Shown here: one piece after another, positions 53,389 through 64,000 of the stretch
Position numbering within the stretch: position 1 is the first letter of the stretch
Layout: every line of letters starts with the position of its first letter
Assembly: GCA_965222755.1 (NCBI GenBank)
Contig: CBDCUK010000001.1
Coordinates: 62,001 to 126,000, forward strand
Direction: 5' to 3'
DNA from: JABABV01 sp965222755
Lineage (GTDB): Bacteria > Bacillota_I > Bacilli_A > Mycoplasmatales > JABABV01
DNA length: 64,000 bases
Program-made: the position numbers and the translations under genes
The notes under the pieces: model-generated
Told to the model about the DNA's origin: nothing
Databases searched by the model: none
What the model saw: only the letters and a program-made list of their open reading frames with translations

Positions 53389-55094
53389 TTTTGATCAATT
53401 ACCTTTTTAATTAATGTAATTATATTTGCTAAATTATCAGTTTTAGTATCATGACTATTATATTTACGATAACTAATTTGGTTATTGTTAACCTCGTTAT
53501 CACCAATAATGAACTGAATTGGTGTTTTTGATTGTTGTGCTTGTCGAACTTTATAGCTTAAACGTTCATTTCGATCATCTATTTTAACTCTAATATTTTC
53601 TTTAAGTAATATTTTCTCAATATTTTGAGAAAATTGTAAATGAACATCATTATTACTAATCGGAATAATTGTAACTTGAATTGGAGCTAATCATAAAGGT
53701 AAAACACCTCTTGTTTGCTCTAAAATAGTAGCAACAAATCGCTCATAAGTACCAATTAAACCACGATGAATAATTACTGGTGTTTGTTTTTTGTTATCTT
53801 GATCAATATATTCTAAATTAAATCTAGAAGGTAATAAAAAGTCTAATTGTAAAGTTGATACAGTAACTTCATGGCCGATAGCAGTTTTAATTTGGACATC
53901 TAATTTTGGACCATAAAAAGCTGCTTCACCTGGCATTATTTTAAACTTAACTTTTATTTCATTTTTTAACAAGTCTAATAATAATTTTTCGGCTTTATTT
54001 CACATTTCGTCATCATCAAAAAACTTATCTTTGTCTTCTGGATCTCGCAAAGAAAGAGAAATATAATCAATTTCAATATTAAATGCTGCTAATGTCTCAC
54101 TAACTAATTGATAACAACGTTTAAATTCATCGCGAATTTGATCTTGGCGAGCAAAAATATGAGCATCAGTTAAGACCATTGATCTTACACGTTCTAAGCC
54201 TGTTAAAGCGCCTGATTTTTCATATCGATACAATTGAGCGTGTTCCGACATACGAATTGGCAGGTCTTTATACGAATGACTTTTTAATTTATAAATAATA
54301 CAATGATGAGGACAAGTCATTGGACGCAACATCAATTGTTCTTTATCTAATTCGATTAATGGGTAATTATCGTCTTTGTAATGATTTCAATGCCCACTTG
54401 TTTTGTAAAGATCAACTGATCCTAAAGCTGGTGTTAAAACTTGAATAAAATTATATTCATGTTCTTTTTTCTTGATAAAACTTGATATTTGGTCACGAAT
54501 TATAAATCCATTTGGCAATCAAATAGGGAATCCTTTACCAGATAAATGTGAAAATGCAAAAATTTCCAATTGTTTACCAATATTTCTGTGATCACGTTCT
54601 TTACGATCTTTCAATAAGTCTAAAAATAATTTTATATCATTAGCATCTTTTCTAGCAAAACCATTAATTCTAGTAACTTGAATTTCATTTTTATCATTGT
54701 TTAAATAAGCACCTGATAAAAATAATAATTTATAATGTTTGATTAAATTAGTATTTTTAATAGTTGGCATTATTTTTGAATATCCAGAAACTATATTACT
54801 GATTGATCATTTAAATAAATCATGATTTTGTTTTACATTATTTTTTTGGTAAGAATTAACCTCGTTATTGATTTCGTTTTCAATAGAATGAGCTCCACCA
54901 ACAATTTTTTTCATTTGTTTTTGAATTTTACCTAAATCATTTTGTGAAATAGCAGTTGTGAATTTAAAATCACAATAAAATTCTTCTTCATCAGCAAAAT
55001 TAAGGATTAATTTGGCATCAGGATAGATTTTTCTAACAGCAGCAGCTAAAAGAAAACTGGCACTGTTATTTCAATTTTTATTAGAAATTTCCAT
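53376..55094 (-). CDS. thrS: threonyl-tRNA synthetase lacking TGS and editing activity
   Basis: Class II synthetase charging tRNA-Thr; 572 residues against about 640. The TGS domain is absent. The editing domain remains as a shell: HxxxH is NNSAS (N9, S13) and the downstream CxxxH is replaced by MPTIK. The catalytic core is complete: MTCPHH (zinc Cys), YRYEKSGALTGLERVR, TDAHIF (zinc His), QLDFLLPSRFNLEY, VIIHRGLIG, then an anticodon-binding domain from WLAPIQVTIIP. It should therefore aminoacylate but not clear Ser-tRNA-Thr. Start ATG is three bases after tpiA. Confidence 0.94.
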
Positions 55095-55097
55095 ATT

Positions 55098-55874
55098 TTA
55101 TTCCTTTGGTTCAATAATTAATTCTAGAAAACTTTGTGGGTCTAAAGAAGCTCCACCAACTAAGGCACCATTAATATTTTGTTGTTTTAAAATATCGTTA
55201 ACATTATTTGGTTTAACAGAACCTCCATATTGAATACTAATTCCAGCAGCGATTTCACTAGTAGAAATTGTAGCTAAAATTTGACGAATTTTAGCACACA
55301 CTTTTTCAGCAATTTCAGGAGTAGCAGTTTTCCCAGTACCGATTGCTCAAATTGGTTCATAAGCTACGATAATATTTTTAATATCATCATTATTAATACC
55401 AATTAAACCTTCTTGCAATTGTTTTTCCACTACAGCATTAGTTTCTTTGTTTTCAAATTGAGATAATGTTTCACCAACACATAATATTGGAATCATATTA
55501 TTAGATATTAAAGTTTTAATCTTAGCGTTAACAGTTTTGTTGGTTTCGTTGAAATATTGACGTCTTTCTGAATGACCGATAATCGCATATTTAATATTAA
55601 AATCTTTTAACATTGCTGTTGATAATTCCCCAGTATAAGCTCCATTAGTTGCAAAATGGCAATTCTGTGATACTAAAACTAGATCATTAACTTTTTGATC
55701 TTTAAAAATTTGGAAGTTGGTAGCGGTTGGAGCAACTCCATAAATTAAGTTTTTTCTTAAAGTAATACTATCATTGTTTAATATTTTTTTAAATGATGCT
55801 AAAAACTCTAAACTATCTTTATTAGTTTTGTTCATTTTTCAATTTCCGATAATAATTGTTTTTGGTTGTTGCAT
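55098..55874 (-). CDS. tpiA: triose-phosphate isomerase
   Basis: Interconverts DHAP and glyceraldehyde-3-phosphate in glycolysis; 258 residues. Catalytic Lys is in IGNWKMNK, His in IIGHSERRQYF, Glu in VAYEPIWAIGTGKTAT (Trp coded TGA). SIQYGGSVKPNN forms the phosphate loop. Start ATG follows AAGGAGATTTT. It sits between dnaI and thrS. Confidence 0.97.
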
Positions 55875-55893
55875 TTTAAAATCTCCTTAAGAT

Positions 55894-56838
55894 TTATTTT
55901 TTGGTTATTTTTTTAACAATACAAAGACTCTGAATTCTTTCAAATAAACGAGTAACCATAATTGTTTCACTATAATTCTTATTAAATGTGTAATATTTTT
56001 TTAATTGGAATAAATCAAAATTAGAACTAATAAACGTTATTTTTTTGGCTTTAAAACGACTATCTAATAAACTAAATAAAACTTGATCTCGTCATCATAA
56101 ACTTTTTTGATTTTCGTTTCCTAAATCATCGATAAATAGAATATCACATTTTTTAGCTAATGTTAATAATGATTTTTTTGGGGCTTCATAATTATATTTA
56201 CTGTTGCTATTATAACTTGATTTTAAATCATCCGCTAAAGATAAAGAATTCAATGAAACGATTTTAAAGTTTTTTTTGGCAGCTCAATTTGATAAAGCAT
56301 TCATAATGTAAGTTTTCCCAGTGCTAGGAAGACCACACATATATAATCCTTTAATAATTTCATTATGATTCACATAATCTTTACTAATAATTTTACTACA
56401 AAATCAACGTAAATAATTAATAATTTCTTCATTTTCCTTAGTTATTTTTAAAAATGACTGATTTTTAATATTTTTTGAATTACTAATTTGACTCAAATTA
56501 AAATTAAGATGATTGTCAGGAAAATCACGATATAAATAATTTTGAGCGAAAAAATGATGAGAATAGCATGGGCAATAAATATTTGTGAAATCAAAATTAT
56601 GTAGACTGTAAGTAATTCCTACTTTAATTCCTTTGGTGCTATTTTTACAATTATCATAGCTGTGTTTTTTTAACGATTCTTCAGCATCATTAATGACTCT
56701 TAATAAATCTAATAAATTATTTTTTATTAGATTATCATCAATTTTATATTTTTGAAAATTATTTTTGAAAATATAATTATTTTTTAAAAATAAAATATTT
56801 TCATTTGTAGTTTTTTTTAATCTTTCAAATATTTTCAT
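55894..56838 (-). CDS. dnaI: primosomal protein DnaI (helicase loader)
   Basis: AAA+ ATPase that loads the replicative helicase with DnaB/DnaD; 314 residues. The N-terminal part has paired cysteines and histidines (DNCKN..., IYCPCYSHHF) of the zinc-binding type. Then comes Walker A MCGLPSTGKTY and Walker B DILFIDDLGNEN. It directly follows dnaB, the Bacillus dnaB-dnaI order. Several TGA-Trp codons lie in the ATPase part. Confidence 0.92.
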
Positions 56839-56875
56839 AATTAATTTTCCTTATCTTTGTTTTACTATAGTTAAC

Positions 56876-57955
56876 TTAATTAAAAATATCATATGTTTCT
56901 TCATTGTAATTAATTTTTTGATCTTTGATTTGATCATTTTTCTTCGCTTTATAAGCATTCTTTAAATATTTCATAGCATTTTCAAAATCTGTAATTTTTA
57001 ATTTAGTCAACGTATCAATAATTTTTAAAGTATAATTATTAACAATTTTTTTATTTTTTAAGATAGAAAAATCAATTACTAAATTTTTAATAGAAGTTAT
57101 GATATCAATATCATTTAATGCTGTAACTAACTTAATATTCATTAAAGTTAAAGGTTTATTTAAGCGGATATTAATGAATTTAGTAACAGATAAGTTTTTG
57201 ATAATACTTATTTTATCAAAATATTGAACATTTTTATTTTGATTATTTTGATTTTTTCAAAAATTAAAAATAGCTTCATTGATTTTTACTCAAGAAATTA
57301 TTTTAGTATCACTACTAAGGTTGAAAATAATTTCCAAAATTTTCTTATTACTAATATTATACACAATAGATAAGTTGGTTATTTTAGAAATTGCTTTATC
57401 AATATTTACATTATTAAATTTTGATAATTTATTTTTTAAAATAACCTCAGTGAAATTATTAATTTTTTGCTTTTCATTTTTTATAGGTTCAAAATTAGCA
57501 ATATTGATATTTTGATAAGTTGATGGTAATCATTGATTTGCTATTTGTAAAAAATTATTTTTACCAATACGATTAGCTAGTTCTTTTCAATAAAGAGGAT
57601 GTTCTCTAAACTTTATAAATGATAATGGTTTATTGATTTTTATTAATAAATTTTTCTTTTGATCATTATATTTAATTAGAATATTTATTAATTTAAAATC
57701 CATTAATCTTTTTAAATAAATAACTAATTTAGAAATTATTTTTTGTGTTAAAACTGATAATCTATCAATTGAAAACCACTCATTATTTGTATTATCTAAT
57801 AATAAAGTTTGATATAGAGCAATCGTTCCAGATCCTAAAATTGGTTGATATAATAATAACAAATTTTTTTGGTAATATTGAGCTTCAATATTATTAATAA
57901 CTCGGTATTGATCATTTTTATCTATATTATTTAACATCGTTTCAACTATTTTCAT
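56876..57955 (-). CDS. dnaB: DnaB-type replication initiation/membrane attachment protein
   Basis: A 359-residue homologue of Bacillus DnaB (primosome co-loader, not the helicase). It starts MKIVETMLNNIDKNDQYRVI with YYQKNLLLLYQPILGSGTIALYQTLL, a winged-helix region typical of the DnaB/DnaD family. The C-terminal segment LTKLKITDFENAMKYLKNAYKAKKND resembles the DnaB/DnaD DDBH2 motif region. It overlaps the coaE end by 14 bases. The rest is divergent; identification leans on gene order coaE-dnaB-dnaI. Confidence 0.85.
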
Positions 57956-58529
57956 CTAAAATATTTTGTTTAATAAATTTTATTGCTTTATTTAAAGTTT
58001 TATTATTAGTATTTTTTAATATTAATTTATCTTTAAATGTTATTAATTTTAAATTTTTATTATTTTCTCTAGTTAATTGTTTTTTAATTTTTTTAATAGC
58101 GCTATTATTTTTAAATTCAAAAAATTTATGAATAAAATAATTTGGTTTCATAATAATAACTCCATCAAATAAATCATTAAAAACAAGAGATAGATTATAA
58201 CTTATTGCTGATATTTCTACTACACAATTTTTGTTTTCGTTTTTTTGTAAATAAGAAATAATTAAAGGGTGGATTAAATCATTAATAATTTTAATATTAT
58301 GAGGATCTTTTTTTATTAATTTTATGATTTTTATTTTATCAATATTTAGTCCACTATCACTAACGATAGAAAGACCAAAAACATTAACTAATAACTTAAA
58401 ACCGGGTTGATTTTTTTGATACAACTCATTTACTAAAAGATCTGAATTTATAACTTTAAAAGCATGGTTAGCGATTTTGTTTAATAGAGTTGTTTTTCCA
58501 CTATTAGATTTACCGATAATAGCAATCAT
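57942..58529 (-). CDS. coaE: dephospho-CoA kinase
   Basis: Last step of CoA synthesis; 195 residues. P-loop IIGKSNSGKTTLL, then VINSDLLVNEL (DxD/A-like) and the conserved NDLIHPLIISYL (HP motif). The sequence is diverged and Lys/Asn-rich. The ATG at 58529, four bases after AAGGAGGATAAT, is the real start; an upstream in-frame ATG overlaps the mutM 3' end and has no ribosome-binding site. Confidence 0.9.
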   Translation of the reverse strand: MIAIIGKSNSGKTTLLNKIANHAFKVINSDLLVNELYQKNQPGFKLLVNVFGLSIVSDSGLNIDKIKIIKLIKKDPHNIKIINDLIHPLIISYLQKNENKNCVVEISAISYNLSLVFNDLFDGVIIMKPNYFIHKFFEFKNNSAIKKIKKQLTRENNKNLKLITFKDKLILKNTNNKTLNKAIKFIKQNILDENS

Positions 58530-58542
58530 ATTATCCTCCTTC

Positions 58543-59370
58543 TTATTTTTGGCACTGAGGACATCAGTAAGTACCGCGCCCATTAACTTTTGATTTTTCA
58601 ATTATTGTATGACAATTTACACAAAATTCACCTTTTTTAGTATGAACTTGTAATCAATTTTGGAATTTTCCGCTAATTTCTTTTCCGGCAGTAAAACTTT
58701 TTATAGTTGTTCCACCAAGTTTAATTGCTTGCTCCAAGACAATTTTTGTATTATTTAGAATATTAGTGATTTGTTCATCAGAAACATCACATCCCGAAAT
58801 TCAGGGATTAATTTTACTTTTGAATAATATTTCATCAGCATAAATATTACCAATACCAGCAATTACATGTTGATCTAAAATAATAGTTTTAATAGCCTTT
58901 TTACTTTTTTGAATTTGCTTAATAAATCATTGATTATCAATATCTCAAGGTTCAGCTGCTAATTTGCTTAAAGGTTTTAAATTATAAAAATTATTATAAT
59001 CTCCTAAATGCATTGTTCCAAATCTACGAGTATCATAATAAGCTAATTTTGCATTATTACTTAAATGAAATAATACTAAAATATGTTTTTTATTTGGTAA
59101 TTCTTCGTTTTTATTTAAAAAATAGTACTTACCTTCCATTCTTAAATGAGATATGATTACCAAATCATCTAAAATAAAAAGTAAATGCTTTCCGATTCGA
59201 TCAACTTCTTTTATTGTTTGGTTGATTAAAAGACTAATAAATTTGTCGTTAGAAAAATTTTTAATTATTTTGGGTCAAAAAATTTCTAAATCTAAAATTT
59301 TATAATTTTTTGATTTTAATTTTTGATTTAATACTTTTTTGACAGTCTCCACTTCTGGTAATTCAGGCAT
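58543..59370 (-). CDS. mutM: formamidopyrimidine-DNA glycosylase
   Basis: Removes 8-oxoguanine and formamidopyrimidines in base-excision repair; 275 residues. It starts MPELPEVETVKKVL, with the catalytic Pro2 and Glu3. HLRMEGKYYF and YYDTRRFGTMHLG follow. H2TH region: IAGIGNIYADEILFKSKINP. The C-terminal zinc finger CVNCHTIIEK ... RGTYWCPQCQK is complete. It follows polA after 12 bases, as in many Firmicutes. Confidence 0.97.
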
Positions 59371-59382
59371 TTTATACTCCTT

Positions 59383-62016
59383 TTACTTTAAATCAAACCA
59401 ACTATTACCACTATTGACACTAACATTAAGTAAGAAATTAGCATCGATATTTTCCATAGCATATTTAATTTGTTTAATAGTATCTTCATAATTTTTTTTA
59501 TCAGTTTCAATTATTATTTCATCATGAATTGATGCAATCATTGTTGTTGATTTTCAATCAATAATGTCATTTACTTTTATTAGTGCTAGCTTCAATATAT
59601 CTGCAGCAGTTCCTTGAATTGGCATATTTATGGCAATTCTTTCAGCAGCTGATCTTACTTTAAAATTAAGATGTGCTATTTCTGGTAATCAACGGCGTCG
59701 CTTGAAATAAGTAATTGCAAATTTATTTTTTTGAACTGCTTTTATTTGGTCTTCTTTATATTGTTTGATTTTTGGGAATTGTTGAAAATACTTTTTAATA
59801 AAATCTCTAGCAGATTCAAAAGAAATCCCTAAAGAATTACTTAATGCAAATTCACTTTGTCCATAAATTAATCCAAAATTAATTGTCTTCGCTTGGTGTC
59901 TTTCTATTGCTGAAATATCAGCTGCTTTTTTATTGAATAATTTACTAGCTGTTTGCCTGTGAATATCTAATCCTTTTGAAAAATCATCTAACATTTCTTG
60001 ATCTTTAGAAAGAAAAGCAAGCAATCTTAATTCTATTTGAGAATAATCAAAACTGATTAAAATTTTATCTTTTCTAGCAATAAAGGCTTTTTTTAGATTA
60101 CGCTGATTTTCTTTGTGTTCAACAATATTTTGCATGTTAGGAAATTTTGAAGATAATCGGCCACTAGTAGTTTTATTTTGTAAATAAATAGTATGAATTT
60201 CATCATTATCATCAATAAATTTCATCATTCCTTCAACATAAGTTGTTAATAATTTAAAAAAATTTCGATATTCCAATATTAAATCAACAACTTGATGCTG
60301 GCTCCTTATTTCTAATAATACTGATTTAGCAGTTGATTTTTTCTTAGAAAAAGTTTTTAAACCTAATTTATCAAACAAGACTTCTTGAAGTTGTTTTGGG
60401 GAATTAATATTAAATTCACAATTAGTTAATTCAAATATTTTTTTTGATAATATTTTTAATTTAGCAGTTGCAAATTCTTTTGTATCATTAAAAATTTTAC
60501 TATTAGTTAAAACACCAGTTCTTTCCATTTTGGCTAAAACTAAAACTAATGGTAATTCTAAATTATAATATAAATCTATTAAATTTTGTGATTTTAATTT
60601 TTGATGTAATGAATTTACACTTTGAAAAATAACATTAGTTTTTAATATTAGTAGTTGCTCATAATTTAATTTAGGATTAATTTTTTTATTATCAATATTA
60701 TTATAATATTCTTTATCATCAATAATTTTAAACCCTAAATTAGTACTAATTGCTCATCATTCAATATCAATACTACTATCAATTAAATAAATTGCTAATG
60801 ATAAATCTCATTTTACGTTTGTTAAATTAATATTGTAACGCTTGAAAAATAAATAATCTTTTTTTCAATCAAAACAATATTTTATTATTTTAGGATCCAA
60901 TAATTTTGCCTGTAATGTATAATTATTAATTAATTCAGTTTCGCTATTGATAAAGAAGTGTTTACTACCATCGCTAATAATTAATTTAAATAATTTAGCA
61001 ATGTGATAATTAGATTCTAATAATTCACAATATATTACCCATGGTTTTTGAGTATCCAACATATCAATAGTGATTAATTCTTGATCTTTGTTTTTGTCTA
61101 AATCAATATTTAATTGATGATTATCATTATATATTTTTTTAATTTTTCTTAAAAAAGAATACATTTCATAAGTTTCGAGAAATTGAAACACATCTTCATT
61201 TGCAATATTTTTGATTTCAAATTCAGTATCTGATAACGTAAAAGGTAAATCCATATCTGTTTTTAAAGTTACTAATTCTTGGGTTAAAAATGCGTTTTCT
61301 TTATCATCGCTTAATTTTTTAGCAATAGTTGTTTTAATATCATCAATATTATCATAAATTTCTGTTAAATTATGATATTTATTAAGAAGCATCTCAGCTG
61401 TCTTTTTACCAATTCCTTTAACACCAGATAAATTATCACTACTATCTCCAATTAAGCTTTTATAGTCACCAAATTGTTCAACACTAACACCATAATTTTC
61501 TTTTATGTAGTTTTCGTTTATTAAATTTCCTCGACTCATACCAGTGCTATTTTGAAACATTTTAATATTTTTTTTATCATTTACCATTTGATATAAATCT
61601 TTATCTGATGAAATAATTAAAGTTTTATACTCTCCCGTGGCCCCTGCTTGAGTTGCTAAAGTCGCGATTATATCATCTGCTTCAAAACCAGTAATTTCAT
61701 AAGTTTTTATTTTCATTAATGTTAATATTTCTTTAATTAAAGCTAATTGAGAAATCAATTCTTCAGGAGTTTTTTTTCGGTTACCTTTATAAGTTTTTAA
61801 TTTATCATGTCTGAAAGTTTTTCCTTTAGCATCAAAAGCTACTAAAATATGATCGGGTTTGTATTTTGATAAAATACTATAAATCATATTAGACATACTA
61901 TAAAGACCATTCGTAAAAACACCTTTACTAGTTTGTAATAGAGGCTTTTTAATAGCTGTCGCATAATATGCTCTATATGATAAAGAATTACCATCAATCA
62001 ATATTATTTTTTTCAT
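59383..62016 (-). CDS. polA: DNA polymerase I
   Basis: Repair and Okazaki-fragment polymerase; 877 residues. Residues 1-290 are the 5'-3' exonuclease (ILIDGNSLSYRAYYA, FEADDIIATLA, LIGDSSDNLSGVKGIGKKTA). The central domain (about 310-480) has the proofreading fold position but WVIYCELLE in place of DxE, so proofreading is probably lost, as in many Gram-positive PolA. Polymerase motifs: ISFDYSQIELRLLA, KTINFGLIYGQSEFALS and IASIHDEIIIET near the end. The start ATG follows TGGAGGAATC. Confidence 0.96.
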
Positions 62017-62035
62017 AAATAGATTCCTCCAAATT

Positions 62036-64000
62036 TTAGTAAACTTTGTTTAAAGATACTAAAATTAAACGATTTTTATTATTAAATTTATTTTTTTCTT
62101 CAAGTTTAACATTACATTCTATAATAAGATTTAATTTTAATATATTTCTTAATTGTTGATATTTTTTCGGGAATACTGTTATTTCATAACTATTCAATAA
62201 ATCACTAACGATCATAAAACACATTTTTTCATTATTTTTAGTATTAATTACTTTGATTTCATTGATTTCAAAAATACCTCATAATTTGTTTCTTAATTCT
62301 TTTAATTGAATTTGGAAATCAGTATAGTTTTTATAGTTTTTAATGATGTTGATTGTTGGATGGATTTTTCAATTAAAACCTAAAACTTTTTTTTCAGATT
62401 CAGTTAATTTTTCAATATTATCATCCATAATTTGCAATACAGGTTCACTAATTATTTTATTTTTCAATAATTTTGTTTGTTCTAAATTATCATTATTGAA
62501 CAATTTAACATAATTTAGAGCATTGTTTAATGAGTTCAATAAAGTTCCGCGATTAGCAAAACAATCAAGAGCACCACTGTTAATGAAGTTTCTAAAAATA
62601 CCTTCATTAAATTTTAAAAAATACATTCTAGTTATAAAATCAAAAAAACTTATAAATGGTTTATTATTACGCTCATTAATTAATTTAGCTAAAAGAACCT
62701 TCCCAACACTTTTAATAATTGTTAATGGGAGACGAATTTTGCCATTTTCTTCAATAAAATTTAATTGAGATTTATTGATGTCTAAATCTAAAATAGCAAT
62801 TTTTCTTGATTGAGCTTCAGTCATTAATTCTTTGAGTTTAGTTTTACTATTAAGGAAGTTCGTTAATAAATTAGTAATAAAATATAAATAATAATTGCTT
62901 TTAAAATATGCTAATTGATAAGCAATAACAGCATAAGCAACAGCATGTGCTCTATTGAATCCATAATTTGCAAACTTATAAATTAGTCGATAAATTTTAT
63001 TAGCTATTTCTGATGAATAATTATTTTTAAGAGCATTATTAATAAATTGATCTCTCAAACTATCCATTATTGCAACATCTTTTTTTGACATTGCTCGTCT
63101 TAATAAATCTGCTTTTGCCAAACTAAAATTAGCAACCATTTGGGCAATTTGAATAATTTGTTCTTGATAAATTATAATACCATAAGTGTAACTTAAAATT
63201 GGTTTTAAACGGATATCTAAATAAATAGTTTTCGTGGTTTTTAATTTTCTTTGAGCATAAATTTCAATATTATCTTGAGGACCTGGTCGGTATAACGAAA
63301 TAGCGCTAACAATATCTTCAAAACTATTAATTTGAATTCTGGTTAAAACTTTTCTCATTCCAAATGATTCTAGTTGAAAAATTCCAGTAGTATCACCATT
63401 ATTCATAAGATCAAAAACTTTTTTATTATCCAAGGGTAACTTATTTAAATTTAAATGAGGTCCAGAATCATTAATATCATTGATGGTACTTAATGCTTTA
63501 AGACCTAAAAAATCTACTTTTACTAGTCCGTTTTCTTCTAAGAAATTCATAGAATATTGAGTAACATTTACTTTTTCGCTATTTTTTTTAGTAGGGCAAA
63601 AATTACTTAATGATTTTGAATTAAAAACTAACCCAGCAGCATGCAATCCACTTTGGCGAGGAAAACCCTCTATTTTATAAGCGATTCTGAACATTTTTTT
63701 AAGATTTATTGACATATTTATTTGAGCTCTTAATAAAGCGTTATTATGATAATTAGATAATAAACTATCAGCAGTGATAATCATTTTAGAAATTTGATTA
63801 ATAATATTAATATTAATTTTTAAAATTCTACCACTATCTCTGATAGCTGTTTTTGCACCAATTTTTTGAAATGTAATAATATGAGCAACGTGTTCGATTC
63901 CATATTTTTCAAAAACATAATCAATAATTTCTTGGCGACGATTATCTTGAAAATCAATATCAATATCTGGCATCGAAACTCTTTCAGGATTTAAAAATCG
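62036..64000 (-). CDS. dnaE: DNA polymerase III alpha subunit DnaE (5' end outside window)
   Basis: Replicative C-family polymerase. 654 C-terminal residues are visible; the PHP domain and first palm part lie beyond 64000. The catalytic aspartates are in SMPDIDIDFQDNRR. Also present are GLHAAGLVF, VDFLGLKALSTI, ISLYRPGPQDNI, LRRAMSKKD and NYGFNRAHAVAYAVIAYQLAY, all DnaE hallmarks. The Cys-zinc pattern of PolC is absent. It ends 20 bases before the polA start. Confidence 0.96.

Noticed and set aside
58530..58601. Upstream in-frame ATG as start of coaE
   Set aside because: The extra 24 codons overlap the zinc-finger end of mutM and lack a ribosome-binding site; the inner ATG follows AAGGAGGATAAT and starts the P-loop fold properly.
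1..64000. Search for tRNA and rRNA genes, IS ends, prophage and att sites
   Set aside because: Reading the intergenic regions on both strands showed no GTTC-box/CCA-like tRNA ends, rRNA segments, transposases or integrases.

Overview
This window is a low-GC, UGA-decoding mollicute chromosome segment, most likely Spiroplasma or a close relative. Tryptophan is mostly TGA: essential genes such as valS, dnaK, clpB and polA are open only if TGA is sense. IspH with all three cluster cysteines points to the MEP isoprenoid pathway, which is typical of Spiroplasma and absent from many mycoplasmas. Lipoproteins with a lipobox, a single-subunit GlyRS and a PTS fit the same picture. No rRNA, tRNA, IS element, phage, CRISPR or replication origin was found.

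Layout. 1-15105 (+): end of transketolase, two small membrane proteins, valS, pepF, clpB, a membrane protein with a Rho-N/SAP-like tail, hrcA, a small membrane protein, pta, grpE and dnaK. With dnaJ at 24458 this covers most of an HrcA regulon: three CIRCE operators, each laid over the -35 box, precede clpB, grpE-dnaK and dnaJ. 15193-20567 (-): a lipoprotein built of eight ~87-residue repeats, a fused fructose PTS EIIABC, and ThiM. 20568-23331 (+): the most unusual locus, a cobalamin riboswitch with a transcription terminator, followed by a lipoprotein and a probable ECF S-component carrying a His-rich extension. 23376-28867: DegV, dnaJ, an APC permease behind two terminator-like hairpins, and an intact but catalytically dead glycerol kinase paralogue.

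28955-36803 (-) is a run parE-parC-yqeG-yqeH-nadD/yqeK-mtnN. 36871-40860 holds plsY, nfo, a DEAD-box helicase and ispH. 40857-50161 (-) is the conserved Firmicute block ybeY-dgkA-cdd-era-glyQS-dnaG-sigA-trmK-nif3, without recO and with an LtrA-family membrane protein inserted. 50176-52597 (-) is an inserted unit: a C39-peptidase ABC exporter plus a very small HlyD-like accessory protein, both apparently using non-AUG starts. 52654-64000 (-) is dnaE (partial)-polA-mutM-coaE-dnaB-dnaI-tpiA-thrS-coaX: replication and repair with CoA synthesis, glycolysis and a ThrRS that has lost its editing site.

The best candidate for an undescribed system is the riboswitch-controlled lipoprotein/S-component pair (20677-23331), a probable corrinoid (or cobalt) uptake device in a minimal genome. 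The second is the stripped-down C39 ABC exporter with its mini-HlyD partner. Function assignments for both come from motifs and context only; no database search was possible.
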